Assembly: GCF_030419005.1 (NCBI RefSeq)
Contig: NZ_CP106951.1
Location: 4,030,001-4,094,000, forward strand
Direction: 5' to 3'
Length of the DNA stretch: 64,000 nucleotides
DNA from: Eleftheria terrae
GTDB taxonomy: Bacteria > Pseudomonadota > Gammaproteobacteria > Burkholderiales > Burkholderiaceae_C
Position 1 is the stretch's first letter. Every line of letters begins with the position of its first letter. Under the pieces are notes generated by a model. The model had not been told where the DNA came from and did no database searches. It saw only the letters and a list, made by a program, of their open reading frames with translations. The translations under genes and the position numbers were made by a program. Of this stretch, positions 33,249 through 42,062 are shown piece after piece.

Positions 33249-33764
33249 TCAGGGCTGCACGTCCAGGGCCGGCGTCACGCTGATCAGGCCATTGGTCTTG
33301 CAGCTGGAGCCCGAGGCGGCGACCAGCAGCACGTCCTTGAAGCCCAGCGTCGACTTGGCGTTGTCCCACTGCAGCTCGATGCGGCTCGGGCCGCACTGGC
33401 CGCCGACGAATGGCGCGCTCACATGCACCGCCGCGTTGTCGATGACCAGCACGCCGCTCGGCTGCGCCTGTCCGCTCCACGGCAGGCCGACCGCCGAGAT
33501 GTGGCTGCACAGGCCACTGCTGCCGAAGCTCGCCGCGCTGATGTTCACCGCACCTTCGGCGCTGATGGTGCCGGTGAAGGTGGTGGCGCAGCTCAGACTG
33601 GCGATGCCCTTGCGGTAGCTCAGTGTGCCGGCGGCCACCAGGTCGCCGGCGGGCGAGACGGTGACCGCGCTCGCATCGGCCGCGGCAAGCAGGGCGAGCG
33701 GCACCGCGGCCAGGGCCGGCCGGGCCCGCGCGAGGAGGGAAGGGGGATGGCGAGGGGAGGTCAT
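33249..33764 (-). CDS. Exported protein resembling PraB-type alkane-oxidation activator
   Basis: A 171-residue exported protein: signal peptide ending in ADASA, then a beta-rich mature part with paired Cys residues (KGIASLSCATTFTGTISAEG; SSGLCSHISAV; GGQCGPSRIELQWD; GSSCKTNGL). The pattern resembles the small exported proteins annotated as protein activator of alkane oxidation (PraB) in Pseudomonas, and its place as the last gene after alkB, tetR and fadD fits. The identity is tentative. It is convergent with the lipase gene, 19 bp apart. Confidence 0.5.
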   Translation of the reverse strand: MTSPRHPPSLLARARPALAAVPLALLAAADASAVTVSPAGDLVAAGTLSYRKGIASLSCATTFTGTISAEGAVNISAASFGSSGLCSHISAVGLPWSGQAQPSGVLVIDNAAVHVSAPFVGGQCGPSRIELQWDNAKSTLGFKDVLLVAASGSSCKTNGLISVTPALDVQP

Positions 33765-33804
33765 CGGGATCGCTTCCTTTCTTCACGGCAGGCACACAGG
33801 GAAC

Positions 33805-33834
33805 GGGCGGCCGCCACACTGGCGGCGACCGCCC
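33805..33834 (-). terminator. Hairpin between fadD-like and PraB-like genes
   Basis: GGGCGG-CCGCCA (33805-33816) pairs with TGGCGG-CGA-CCGCCC (33820-33834), 12 bp with a 3-nt bulge. It lies 29 bp after the acyl-CoA ligase stop and about 40 bp before the PraB-like start. It may attenuate transcription or stabilise mRNA; only a weak T-rich tract follows. Confidence 0.35.
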
Positions 33835-33862
33835 TCACGCGACCGGGGTGGCCGGCGCCGGC

Positions 33863-35569
33863 TCAGCGCAGTTCGCGCCGCAGGATCTTGCCGACGTTGG
33901 TCTTGGGCAGCTCCTGCTCGCGGAACTCCACCACCCGCGGCATCTTGTAGCCCACCAGGCGGGACCGGCAGTGGTCGAGCAACGCGGCCTCGGTGAGCGA
34001 GCTGTCCTTGCGCACGACGACGATCTTGACCCGCTCGCCGGCCACCGGGTCGGGCACGCCGAGCGCCGCCACCTCGCGCACGCCGGGATGCATCATCACG
34101 ACGTCTTCGACCTCGTTCGGATAGACGTTGAAGCCGGAGACCAGGATCATGTCCTTCTTGCGGTCGATCAGACGCACATAGCCGTGCTCGTCCATCACAC
34201 CGACGTCGCCGGTGCTCAGCCAGCCCTCGGCATCGATCACCTTGGCGGTTTCGTCGGGCCGGTTCCAGTAGCCACGCATCACCTGCGGGCCGCGCACGCA
34301 CAGCTCGCCCGGCTCGCCGAGTGCGGCCCAGCTGCCATCGTCGCGGCGGAAGCGCACCTCGGTCGACGGCACCGGCAGGCCGATGGTGCCGTTGAAGCGC
34401 ATGCGCTGAGGATGGTCGAGATGGATCGGGTTGATGGTGACGATGGGCGAGCACTCGGTCAGGCCATAGCCTTCGGTGATGCCCTTGCCGGTCAGGCGCT
34501 CCCAGCGCTCGGCCACCGCCTGCGGTGTGGCCATGCCGCCCGAGATGGTGAGGCGCAGGCGCGAGAAGTCGCGCTTGCGGAAGGTCTCGTTCTCCAGGAA
34601 GGAATTGAACAAGGTGCTGACGCCGGCGATGCCGCTGAAGTCTTCGTTCTTGATGACCTTCATCACGCGGCCGACGTCGCGCGGATTGGCGATCAGCACA
34701 TTGCGGCCGCCCACGCACATGAAGGCCAGGCAATTCACCGTCAGCGAGAAGATGTGGTACAGCGGCAGCAGGCTGAGGTTGGTCTCGATCAGGTCGGCCT
34801 GCGGGTCATGGCCGCGCCAGGCCAGGGTCTGCAGCAGGTTGGCGACGATGTTGCGGTGCGTCAGCATGGCCCCCTTGGCCACGCCGGTGGTGCCGCCGGT
34901 GTACTGCAGGAAGGCCAGGTCCTGGGGGGCCACCTCGACCTGCGGACGCGGCAGCCGACGGCCCTCGGCCAGCGCGCGGCGCAGCGGCAGGGCGCCGGGC
35001 ACGCTGCCCTGGCGCTTGGCCGCCGGCGTGCTGCGGCGGATCATGAAGTTGACGAAGCGGCCCTTCAGGTTGAGCCCGTCGTCGAACAGGTCGCCCAGGC
35101 CGGTCAGCAGGACCCGCTGCACCGCGGTGCCGGGCAGCGCTTGCGCCAGGGTGGCGGCGAACAGGTCCATCGCCACCAGCGTGGTGGCTCCGCTGTCCTT
35201 CAGCTGGTGGGCCAGCTCGCGGGCGGTGTAGAGCGGGTTCACATTGACGACCACCGCGCCGGCCAGCAGGGTGCCGAACAGGCAGACCGGGTATTGCAGG
35301 CAGTTGGGCATCATCAGCGCGACCCGGTCGCCATGGCGCACGCCCGCGGCATGCAGCCAGGCGGCGAAGGCCCATGCCAGCTCGCCACAGCGTGCATAGC
35401 TCATTTCGGTCCCGGCACTGACGAAGGCCACGCGGTCGCGGAAGCGGCTCACGTTCTCCTCGAACAACACGTTCATGTTGCGGTAGCGCTCAGGCTGGAT
35501 CTCGAAGGGCACGTCGGGCCGGTAGGACTTCAGCCAGACGCGCTCGGTTTCAGGAATCGGGACACCCAT
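33863..35569 (-). CDS. fadD: Long-chain fatty acid-CoA ligase
   Basis: A 568-residue AMP-forming ligase. The P-loop-like motif YTGGTTGVAKGAM, the adenine motif GYGLTECSP, the STGDVGVMDEHGY hinge region and the catalytic Lys in LPKTNVGKILRRE are all present; DRKKDMILVSGFNVYPNEVE is the fatty-acyl-CoA ligase signature. Length and motifs match FadD, which activates long-chain fatty acids at the inner membrane. It follows tetR by 44 bp in the alkB operon and would feed the fatty acids from alkane oxidation into beta-oxidation. Confidence 0.92.
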   Translation of the reverse strand: MGVPIPETERVWLKSYRPDVPFEIQPERYRNMNVLFEENVSRFRDRVAFVSAGTEMSYARCGELAWAFAAWLHAAGVRHGDRVALMMPNCLQYPVCLFGTLLAGAVVVNVNPLYTARELAHQLKDSGATTLVAMDLFAATLAQALPGTAVQRVLLTGLGDLFDDGLNLKGRFVNFMIRRSTPAAKRQGSVPGALPLRRALAEGRRLPRPQVEVAPQDLAFLQYTGGTTGVAKGAMLTHRNIVANLLQTLAWRGHDPQADLIETNLSLLPLYHIFSLTVNCLAFMCVGGRNVLIANPRDVGRVMKVIKNEDFSGIAGVSTLFNSFLENETFRKRDFSRLRLTISGGMATPQAVAERWERLTGKGITEGYGLTECSPIVTINPIHLDHPQRMRFNGTIGLPVPSTEVRFRRDDGSWAALGEPGELCVRGPQVMRGYWNRPDETAKVIDAEGWLSTGDVGVMDEHGYVRLIDRKKDMILVSGFNVYPNEVEDVVMMHPGVREVAALGVPDPVAGERVKIVVVRKDSSLTEAALLDHCRSRLVGYKMPRVVEFREQELPKTNVGKILRRELR

Positions 35570-35613
35570 GGTTTGTGGCTCGTTGAGGTGGGTCTAGGGG
35601 ACGGGGAGGGGAG

Positions 35614-36420
35614 TCAGCGCCGCGGCGTGCGAGTGCGGCGCGGCGGCATCACGCTGCTCTTGCCGCCGTTCAGTACACGCAGGGCCTGCGGCCGCTTGCC
35701 GCCTTGCAGGTCGGCCATGCGCAGCACTTCCTCCAGGGTGGCACTGCGCTGCGTGTGCAGCAGCGGTTCCTTCAGCACGGCCACCATCAGCGAGATGAGC
35801 CGCGTCAGCAGCTGCGCCTCGGTGAAGGCCTGGCCCTGGCTGAAGGAGGCGATCAACTGCTCGATGTCGTCGCTGGCCAGCACGCCGGCCAGCGCCTTGA
35901 GTGAGAAGTGCAGGCGCAGGCCGAGGTCCTGCCGCGGCATGTGAGGCAGGGCGCGCACGAAGGCGTCGAAGAAGCGGTCGAACACCGGCTCGTAGTGCTG
36001 GCGCAAGTAGGTGGCGACGGCCGGCGAGGTGTCGGTGTAGACCCGCCCGAGCAGTCGCAGGAAGGCCGGCCCTCCCTGCTGCGGGTCGCGTGCCAGGCGC
36101 AGCGCCGGCACGAACATCGCGGCCAGCACGTGCTCGCAGCTCAGCGGCGCCTCGGGCCAGGCGGCCTCGCAGGCGTCGAGCAGGCGCAGCCGCTCGGTGT
36201 TGAGCTTGCCGATGCGGCGTTCCAGCATCGCATGCAGCAAGGCTTCCTTGCCGCCGAAGTGATAGTGCACGGCCGCCAGGTTGACCTGGGCCTGCTCGGT
36301 GATCTGGCGCAGCGACAAGGCATCGAAGCCTTGCAGGATGAAGGCGCGCTCGGCAACGTCGAGGATGCGCTGGCGCGTCTGGTCGCCGGCTTTCCTGTCC
36401 TTGGCGCGTGAGGGTTCCAT
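35614..36420 (-). CDS. TetR-family regulator of the alkane/fatty acid operon
   Basis: A 268-residue regulator. The N-terminal helix-turn-helix spans about residues 12-58 (TRQRILDVAERAFILQGFDA, LRQITEQAQVNLAAVHYHFG). The C-terminal ligand domain is all-helical and longer than average, with a basic Arg/Pro-rich tail. It sits between the 70-residue unknown gene and fadD in the minus-strand operon, so it likely responds to a fatty acid, acyl-CoA or alkane-derived ligand and represses the operon promoter upstream of alkB. An inverted repeat there is a possible operator. Confidence 0.88.
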   Translation of the reverse strand: MEPSRAKDRKAGDQTRQRILDVAERAFILQGFDALSLRQITEQAQVNLAAVHYHFGGKEALLHAMLERRIGKLNTERLRLLDACEAAWPEAPLSCEHVLAAMFVPALRLARDPQQGGPAFLRLLGRVYTDTSPAVATYLRQHYEPVFDRFFDAFVRALPHMPRQDLGLRLHFSLKALAGVLASDDIEQLIASFSQGQAFTEAQLLTRLISLMVAVLKEPLLHTQRSATLEEVLRMADLQGGKRPQALRVLNGGKSSVMPPRRTRTPRR

Positions 36421-36515
36421 GAAGTGCGATGGCAGTGGGCAAGGAAGATCGCCACCGCCGCCCCGTGCCGGAGGTGGCGATGCCAGGCGGCGGGTGGCGG
36501 AGTAAAGGGGTGCCG

Positions 36516-36728
36516 TCAGGCCAGCTGGCTCAACTCGCCCTCGACCGCGTCGAGCATGTCCTGCGTGATCAGCCCACCGGAGAACTGCGCCACGGTGGCC
36601 AGCGGAAAGCCGCGCGCCATCGCGATCTGCGGATGGCCGGACAGGCCGGGCAGGTTCTTTTCGAGAATGGCGCGGGTCTGCTCGTTGTCCAGCAGGTCGC
36701 CCAGCTTGGTCTGGATGGAATAGCTCAT
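36516..36728 (-). CDS. Small conserved-looking protein in the alkB operon
   Basis: A 70-residue acidic protein from ATG 36728 with GAAGGA upstream. Its sequence has the pattern LGDLLDNEQTRAILEKNLPG, then HPQIAMARGFPLATVAQFSG, and ends VEGELSQLA. I recall this module from short domains attached to unrelated enzymes, but cannot name it. It lacks any CxxC pair, so it is not the rubredoxin that AlkB would need. Location between alkB and tetR argues for a link to alkane use. Function unknown. Confidence 0.7.
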   Translation of the reverse strand: MSYSIQTKLGDLLDNEQTRAILEKNLPGLSGHPQIAMARGFPLATVAQFSGGLITQDMLDAVEGELSQLA

Positions 36729-36777
36729 GAAGGTCCTTCGGTGTCCAATGAAGTTGAAAAAGGGGGCGAGGGCCGCG

Positions 36778-37926
36778 TCAGCTGCGGGCCTCTTCGCAGG
36801 CCCGCAGGTGGGCCTCGGCGCGTGGGTTCATCACGCGCCACCATAGCGGTGGCAGCAGGGCCAGCACAACGCCGGTGGCATAGCCAAAGGGGAGTTGCGG
36901 GCTGTGCTCGAATCGGCGCAGCACCTGGTAGCGCCGTGCCGGATGGGCATGGTGGTCGGAATGCCGCTGCAGCTGGAACAGCATCAGGTTGCTGAGCAGG
37001 AAGTCGGAGTTCCAGGAGTGGCGAGGGTCGACCCGTTCATAGCGGCCGTCCGGACCACGGCGGCGTTGCAGGCCGTAGTGCTCGATGTAGTTGATGATCT
37101 CGAGCAGGCAGACCGAGAAGAAGGCCTGGCCGACGAAATAGGCCACCCCGATCGGCCCACCGGCGATGACGCCACAAGCGCCAGCGAAGCAGGCGCTGGC
37201 CAGCAGCCAGCCACTGGTTTCGCTGCGCCACCAGTGCCAGGACTGGCCGCGGCGGCGCGCATGATGGCGCTCCAGGGCGTAGGCCCGCGCGATGTTGTGG
37301 CGCAGCGCGCGCAGGATGAAGCCGTAGACATGCTCGCCGCGCCGAGCCGTGCTGCCATCGGCCGGGGTGGCCACATCCACATGGTGGCCGTAGATGTGCT
37401 CGATCTTGAAGGACCCGTAGCCCACCGAGGCCAGCAACAGGCCGCCGCCGGCGCGTTCGAGCCGGCCGGGCTTGTGGATCAGCTCATGGGCGGTGTTGAT
37501 GGCCAGCACGCCGCCCAGGCAACCCATCGATACCAGCCAGCCAAGCCGGCCGAGCGGCTCCAGCGGCACCGTCGCGAAGACCCAGCCCCCCCACAGCATC
37601 AGGCCCAGCTGCAGCGGGACGCACAGCAGGGTCAGTGCGGGGTAGAAGCGGTCCGCCGCCAGGGCCGCTTCGCTGGCCGGGTCGGGGTTGCGCCGGTCGG
37701 TGCCGATGGCCATCTCGGCCAGCGGGAACAGCACGAAGAACTGCACCGGGGTGTACCAGGCCCAGAGGTTCCAGTGGCCCCAGCGCGAGGCTGCCGACCA
37801 GGCGATCAACGGCGGCAGGGCCGACAGCAGGAATAGAAGGAAGGCGAGCCGCCGGTGCCCGAAGGGCGACGGAGGCGAGGCAGGGCGTTCACCCGCCGGC
37901 GGCGAGGCATGGCCGGACAACTGCAT
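36778..37926 (-). CDS. alkB: Alkane 1-monooxygenase
   Basis: A 382-residue integral membrane di-iron hydroxylase from ATG 37926 (AGGAGA upstream). All histidine motifs are visible: HELIHK, EHIYGHH, LQRHSDHHAHP, and the AlkB-specific NYIEHYGLQR. Six transmembrane helices surround them. AlkB converts medium- to long-chain alkanes to 1-alkanols using electrons from rubredoxin; no rubredoxin or rubredoxin reductase is in this window. It is the first gene of an operon read alkB, 70-residue protein, tetR, fadD, PraB-like. Confidence 0.92.
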   Translation of the reverse strand: MQLSGHASPPAGERPASPPSPFGHRRLAFLLFLLSALPPLIAWSAASRWGHWNLWAWYTPVQFFVLFPLAEMAIGTDRRNPDPASEAALAADRFYPALTLLCVPLQLGLMLWGGWVFATVPLEPLGRLGWLVSMGCLGGVLAINTAHELIHKPGRLERAGGGLLLASVGYGSFKIEHIYGHHVDVATPADGSTARRGEHVYGFILRALRHNIARAYALERHHARRRGQSWHWWRSETSGWLLASACFAGACGVIAGGPIGVAYFVGQAFFSVCLLEIINYIEHYGLQRRRGPDGRYERVDPRHSWNSDFLLSNLMLFQLQRHSDHHAHPARRYQVLRRFEHSPQLPFGYATGVVLALLPPLWWRVMNPRAEAHLRACEEARS

Positions 37927-38038
37927 CTCTTGTCTCCTGGTGCCGGCCTGGTGCCGCAAGCCGGGCGGGACGGCGGCGCTGCGTGGCGCTCGCTCTCGGG
38001 TCTTGTTTGGATGGCCGGCTGCCCGGCCTTGCACCCGC

Positions 38039-38056
38039 TTGAAACTGGTGATTCAA
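38039..38056 (-). promoter_or_regulatory. Possible TetR-type operator upstream of alkB
   Basis: TTGAA (38039-38043) and TTCAA (38052-38056) form a 5-bp inverted repeat with an 8-bp spacer, about 115 bp upstream of alkB in an AT-rich patch. TetR sites are palindromes of this size, but the arms are short and this is only a guess. Confidence 0.25.
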
Positions 38057-38100
38057 ACGGGTGTATGAAAATAAGCGAGAAGCCGTTGGGGCGGCAAGGC

Positions 38101-38129
38101 CAGTGCTGTTGCAGGATGCAACAGCACTG
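38101..38129. repeat. Perfect 12-bp inverted repeat
   Basis: CAGTGCTGTTGC and its exact complement GCAACAGCACTG are separated by 5 bp. It lies in the 460-bp gap between the hybrid kinase gene and alkB, about 175 bp upstream of alkB. There is no T-run, so a protein-binding operator is as likely as a terminator. Confidence 0.6.
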
Positions 38130-38347
38130 GCGTGTTCCGGGCCCAGCCGGCGAAGGCGCCGACCTAGGCCGCTACTTGCAGGAGGGGGCGCAGCAGTGCG
38201 GCCGGCGCAGCATGTCGGCGGCTGCACGCCACACAGGCGCCCGCAGGCGTGGCGCCGGGCGACACCCGGCGTTCCGCGCGGGCCAGGGGGCCGCCCCTGT
38301 GCGGACACCGCACCAGGCGCACCCGGCTGCGCGGTGGCGCTGCACTG

Positions 38348-38390
38348 CAGCACGGCCCACAGCACGGTTCCACAGCACGGTTCCACAGCA
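38348..38390. repeat. 13-bp tandem repeat abutting the kinase stop codon
   Basis: CAGCACGGTTCCA occurs twice in tandem (38360-38372, 38373-38385), preceded by a degenerate 12-bp copy at 38348-38359 and followed by a partial copy. It ends exactly at the stop codon of the hybrid kinase gene on the minus strand. Slippage origin is likely. Confidence 0.6.
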
Positions 38391-41300
38391 CTACAGGGGC
38401 AAGCTCGGTGGCTCCCACGACGCGCCGGCCGTGGCCCGCCTGGCGGCGGCGGCCAATGGCAGGTGGACGGTGAACTCGCTGCCGCGGCCCAGACCGGCGC
38501 TGTGCACGTCGATGCGCCCGCCATGCATGTCCACCAGCTGGCGTGCGATGGTGAGGCCGATGCCCAGGCCGCCCTCGGTGAAGCGGGCAGCGCTGGGCGC
38601 CTGCGCGAACATCTCGAAGACACGGCCCTGCTGGTCGGGTGCGATGCCGATGCCGTTGTCGCGCACCACCACGCAGGCCTCGCTGCCGTCGTGGCTGACG
38701 CTGATGCGGATGCGCCCGCCGGGGTCGGTGTAGCGTGCCGCATTGTTGAGCAGGTTGGCAAAGACCTGCGTCAGGCGGGTGGCGTCGCCGTCGACATGCA
38801 GCGGCTCGGCCGGCAGGTCCAGCGAGAACTGGTGCTGCATCTGCTCGATCAAGGGCCGGCTGGTCTCCAGCGCGCCGGCCAGGACGCCCTTGAGGTCCAG
38901 CCGCTCACGGCGCAGGGAGATGCGGCCGCGGCTGATGCGGCTGACGTCCAGCAGGTCGTCGATCAGACGCACCATGTGGTTGACCTGCCGCTCCATCATG
39001 CCGAGCGCCTTGGCGAAGACCTCGGGCCGGTCGCTGGCGCGCTTGAGCAGCTCCAGCCCATTGCGGATGGGCGCGAGCGGGTTGCGCAGCTCATGCGCCA
39101 GGGTGGCCAGGAACTCATCCTTTTGCCGATCGGCGGCGCGCAAGGCGTCCTCGGCCTGCTTGCGGTCGCTGATGTCCAGCACCGAGCCCACATAGCCCAG
39201 CCAGCGGCCGCTGCCATCGAAGCGGGGTTGTGCGACGTCGAGCGCCCAGGCGTAGCTGCCGTCGCGTCGCCGCAGGCGGTACTCGGCACGCCGGGTGGTG
39301 TGCGAGCCGGCGTCGTTCACCTGCAGGTGGGCGATGCGCTCGCGGTCGCCGGGGTGCACCATCTGCAGCCAGCCGTGGCCGAGGCCGGCCTCCGGTGGCT
39401 GCCCGGTGAACTGGCTCCACGACCGGCTCAGGTAGCTGCAGCGGCCGTCGGCCTCGGCCAGCCACACCATCATCGGCGCATGGTCGGCCAGTTCGCGGAA
39501 GCGCGCTTCGCTCTCGCGCAGCGCGTCGCCCGCCTCGCGGCGCAGCCGCGCCAGCGCCAGCAGGCCGTCGACACGCGCCACCAGCTCGCGGGCACTGAAG
39601 GGCTTGATCAGGTAGTCGTCCGCGCCGGCCTGCAGGCCTTCGAGCCGCGCTTCTTCCCCGGCCTGGGCCGACAGCAGGATGACCGGCACGCTGCTGGTGC
39701 GGTGGTCTTCGCGCAAGGCCTTGAGCAGGCCCAGCCCGTCCAGGCCGGGCATCATGATGTCGCTCACCACCAGGTCGAAGGCGCCTTCGCGCACCGCCTG
39801 CAGCGCCGCCAGGCCGTCTGCCACCGCCTGCACGTCATGGCCGCGGGACAGCAGGCGCACCAGGTAGTCGCGCAGGTCGGCGTTGTCGTCGCACAGCAGC
39901 AGGCGGGCGCGCGGCTCGGCGGCCAGCGGCAGCCAGCCCGAAGTGGCAATGGCGTCGCTCGGCGTGCTGCCGGCATCGCCGCCGTCCGGCAGCCAGCGCA
40001 GCACCTCTTCCACATAGGGAGCCGCCTCCTGGGTCGGCGCCAGCGGCCCGCGCGCCGCGCCGGCGCCGGGCAACGCGGCGCTGCCCATCGGCAGGCGCAC
40101 TTCGAAGCAGCTGCCGTGGCCGGGCCGGCTGCTGGCCGAGACGCTGCCGCCGTGCAGGCGCGTCAGCTCCTGCACCAGCGCGAGCCCGATGCCGCTGCCT
40201 TCGCTGGAGCGTCCCTGCGCCCCCTGCACGCGGTGGAAGCGGTTGAACAGCAAGGGCACCTCGTCGGCGGCAATGCCGATGCCGGTGTCTTCCACCTGCA
40301 GCACCGCGTGGCGCTGCAGGCCCTGGCCCTGCTCGCTCAGCCGAACGGCTATCTCGCCCTGCAGGGTGTACTTGAAGGCGTTGGACAGCAGGTTGAGCAC
40401 GATCTTTTCCCACATGTCGGGATCGACCTGGGCCGGGCTGCTCAGGGGCGGGCAGTCGATGTGCAACTGCAGGCCGGCTCGCTCGACCGCGGCCTGGAAC
40501 AGGGTGGCCAGGTCGGTCGTGGCGCGTGCCAGGTCGACCGGTTCGCGGGTGGCCTGCAGCCGGCCTGCCTCGATGCGCGAGAAGTCGAGCAGGGTGTTGA
40601 CGAGCTTCAGCAGGCGCCGCGCGTTGCGGTGCACCAGCCGCAGCGCACGGCCCTGCTCGCGTCCCACGGCCGGTGCGGCCAGCAGGTCTTCCAGCGGCGC
40701 GAGCATCAGCGTCAGCGGCGTGCGGAACTCGTGGCTGATGTCCGAGAAGAAGACGGTCTTGGCCCGGTCCAGCTCCGACAGGGCTTGCAGGCGCTGGCGC
40801 TCTTCCTCATGGACCTGGGCCCGCGTGAGGCCGGAGGCCATCTGGCCGGCCACCAGTTCGATGAAGCGGCGGTAACGGTCGTCGAACAGCCGCAAGGGAT
40901 TGAGACCGGCCACCAGCAGGCCGGCCGCCCGTTGGTGGCCGGGCACGACCAGCGGTGCCGCCACCGCCTGCAGCACCGGATGGCGCCAGGCGCCGGCGGG
41001 CGGTGCCGGCAGCAGCGGGTCCAGCGAGGCCAGCACACGTGGTGCATTGGTCTCGAGCGCTTCGATCAGCGCAGCGTGGGCAGGCTCGCTGGCGCCGAGA
41101 TCGATGTGGCGAGGCACACCGGCTGCCTGCGGGTCGAGCGCGGCGGCGCCGAGCAGGTCCAGGCGGTTTTGCTGGCGGTCCAGCGTGTAGATCAGGGTGA
41201 AGGGCAGGTCGGGCCGCGGTCGCTGCAGGGCCGCGCAGTAGAGCCGGGTGGCATCGTCGCGGGTCTGCACCTCTGCCGTGCCGGCGGCCAGCTCGCACAG

Positions 41301-41822
41301 CAGGGCCAGCTGGCGTTCGCCGATGACGCGGCCGGTGCTGTCGATCACCACGCCGAGCAGCCCGCCGGCACCGCCGGCGGCGCCCGGCACGGGGCTGTAG
41401 GAGAAGGTGTAGTAGGTCTCCTCGGGGTAGCCGTTGCGCTCCATGACGAGCAGCAGGTCTTCGTCGAAGGTGCCTTCATTGCGCGACAGCACCGACTCGG
41501 CACGCGGCCCCACCTGCTCCCAGATCTCGTGCCAGACCTGCCGTGCGGGCTGGCCGAGGCCGCTCGGGTGGCGTGCACCGAGTGCCGACGTGTAGGCATC
41601 GTTGTAGAGATTGACAAACTCCGGACCCCACCAGACGAACATCGGCTGGCGCGAGGTGAGCATGATGCGCGTGGCCGTCTGCAGCGGTGCCGGCCAGCCT
41701 TCGGGTGGCCCGAGCGGCGTGGTGCTCCAGTCGAATGCCCGCATGCGGGCGCCCATCTCCCCGCCGCCTTGCAGGAAGCCCACGCCGAGGCTCTCGTGCT
41801 GATGTTCGTTTTTGATGTCCAC
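38391..41822 (-). CDS. Hybrid sensor kinase with two histidine-kinase cores
   Basis: A 1143-residue cytoplasmic protein from GTG 41822 with AAAGGA upstream. Order: PAS-like sensor (residues 20-150, FDWSTTPLGPPEGWPAPLQT), GAF-like region (165-320), first HisKA (FFSDISHEFRTPLTLML, His about 364), first ATPase domain (VEDTGIGIA; GSGIGLALVQEL), receiver (LLLCDDNADLRDYLV, Asp about 688 in VVSDIMMPGLDG), PAS/PAC (MVWLAEADGRCSYLSRSWSQ), second HisKA (LATLAHELRNPLAPIR, His about 910) and second ATPase domain (VRDNGIGIA; GGLGIGLTIARQL). No transmembrane helix, so the input is soluble or relayed. There is no output domain and no adjacent regulator gene. The role is not clear; the neighbour alkB is on the same strand but separated by 460 bp. 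Confidence 0.88.
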   Translation of the reverse strand: MDIKNEHQHESLGVGFLQGGGEMGARMRAFDWSTTPLGPPEGWPAPLQTATRIMLTSRQPMFVWWGPEFVNLYNDAYTSALGARHPSGLGQPARQVWHEIWEQVGPRAESVLSRNEGTFDEDLLLVMERNGYPEETYYTFSYSPVPGAAGGAGGLLGVVIDSTGRVIGERQLALLCELAAGTAEVQTRDDATRLYCAALQRPRPDLPFTLIYTLDRQQNRLDLLGAAALDPQAAGVPRHIDLGASEPAHAALIEALETNAPRVLASLDPLLPAPPAGAWRHPVLQAVAAPLVVPGHQRAAGLLVAGLNPLRLFDDRYRRFIELVAGQMASGLTRAQVHEEERQRLQALSELDRAKTVFFSDISHEFRTPLTLMLAPLEDLLAAPAVGREQGRALRLVHRNARRLLKLVNTLLDFSRIEAGRLQATREPVDLARATTDLATLFQAAVERAGLQLHIDCPPLSSPAQVDPDMWEKIVLNLLSNAFKYTLQGEIAVRLSEQGQGLQRHAVLQVEDTGIGIAADEVPLLFNRFHRVQGAQGRSSEGSGIGLALVQELTRLHGGSVSASSRPGHGSCFEVRLPMGSAALPGAGAARGPLAPTQEAAPYVEEVLRWLPDGGDAGSTPSDAIATSGWLPLAAEPRARLLLCDDNADLRDYLVRLLSRGHDVQAVADGLAALQAVREGAFDLVVSDIMMPGLDGLGLLKALREDHRTSSVPVILLSAQAGEEARLEGLQAGADDYLIKPFSARELVARVDGLLALARLRREAGDALRESEARFRELADHAPMMVWLAEADGRCSYLSRSWSQFTGQPPEAGLGHGWLQMVHPGDRERIAHLQVNDAGSHTTRRAEYRLRRRDGSYAWALDVAQPRFDGSGRWLGYVGSVLDISDRKQAEDALRAADRQKDEFLATLAHELRNPLAPIRNGLELLKRASDRPEVFAKALGMMERQVNHMVRLIDDLLDVSRISRGRISLRRERLDLKGVLAGALETSRPLIEQMQHQFSLDLPAEPLHVDGDATRLTQVFANLLNNAARYTDPGGRIRISVSHDGSEACVVVRDNGIGIAPDQQGRVFEMFAQAPSAARFTEGGLGIGLTIARQLVDMHGGRIDVHSAGLGRGSEFTVHLPLAAAARRATAGASWEPPSLPL

Positions 41823-42062
41823 CGGATCCTTTCGCTCGCCGGCGCAGCTGCGTGCAGGCGGGCCGTACCGGCCAACTCGGCAAACGGCGTGCGCATGGGG
41901 TGGCCGGCTGTCCACCGACCAGGTCCAGCTGCTATAGTGATCAGGCTGGGTGTGCAGGACGCCCGCTCTCGCGAAAGCGCATCGCACCTGCCGCAAGCAG
42001 CTCGCTTGTTCCTCCTCCACTGCCGCCATCCGCGAGAACTGGCAAGACACCGTGGAGTTGGC

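Noticed and set aside
33249..33764. Gene after the lipase as its Lif foldase
   Set aside because: It is on the opposite strand, is too short, and has the pattern of an exported beta-rich protein rather than a helical foldase.
36516..36728. 70-aa gene in the alkB operon as rubredoxin
   Set aside because: It contains no CxxC pair and therefore cannot bind the rubredoxin iron.
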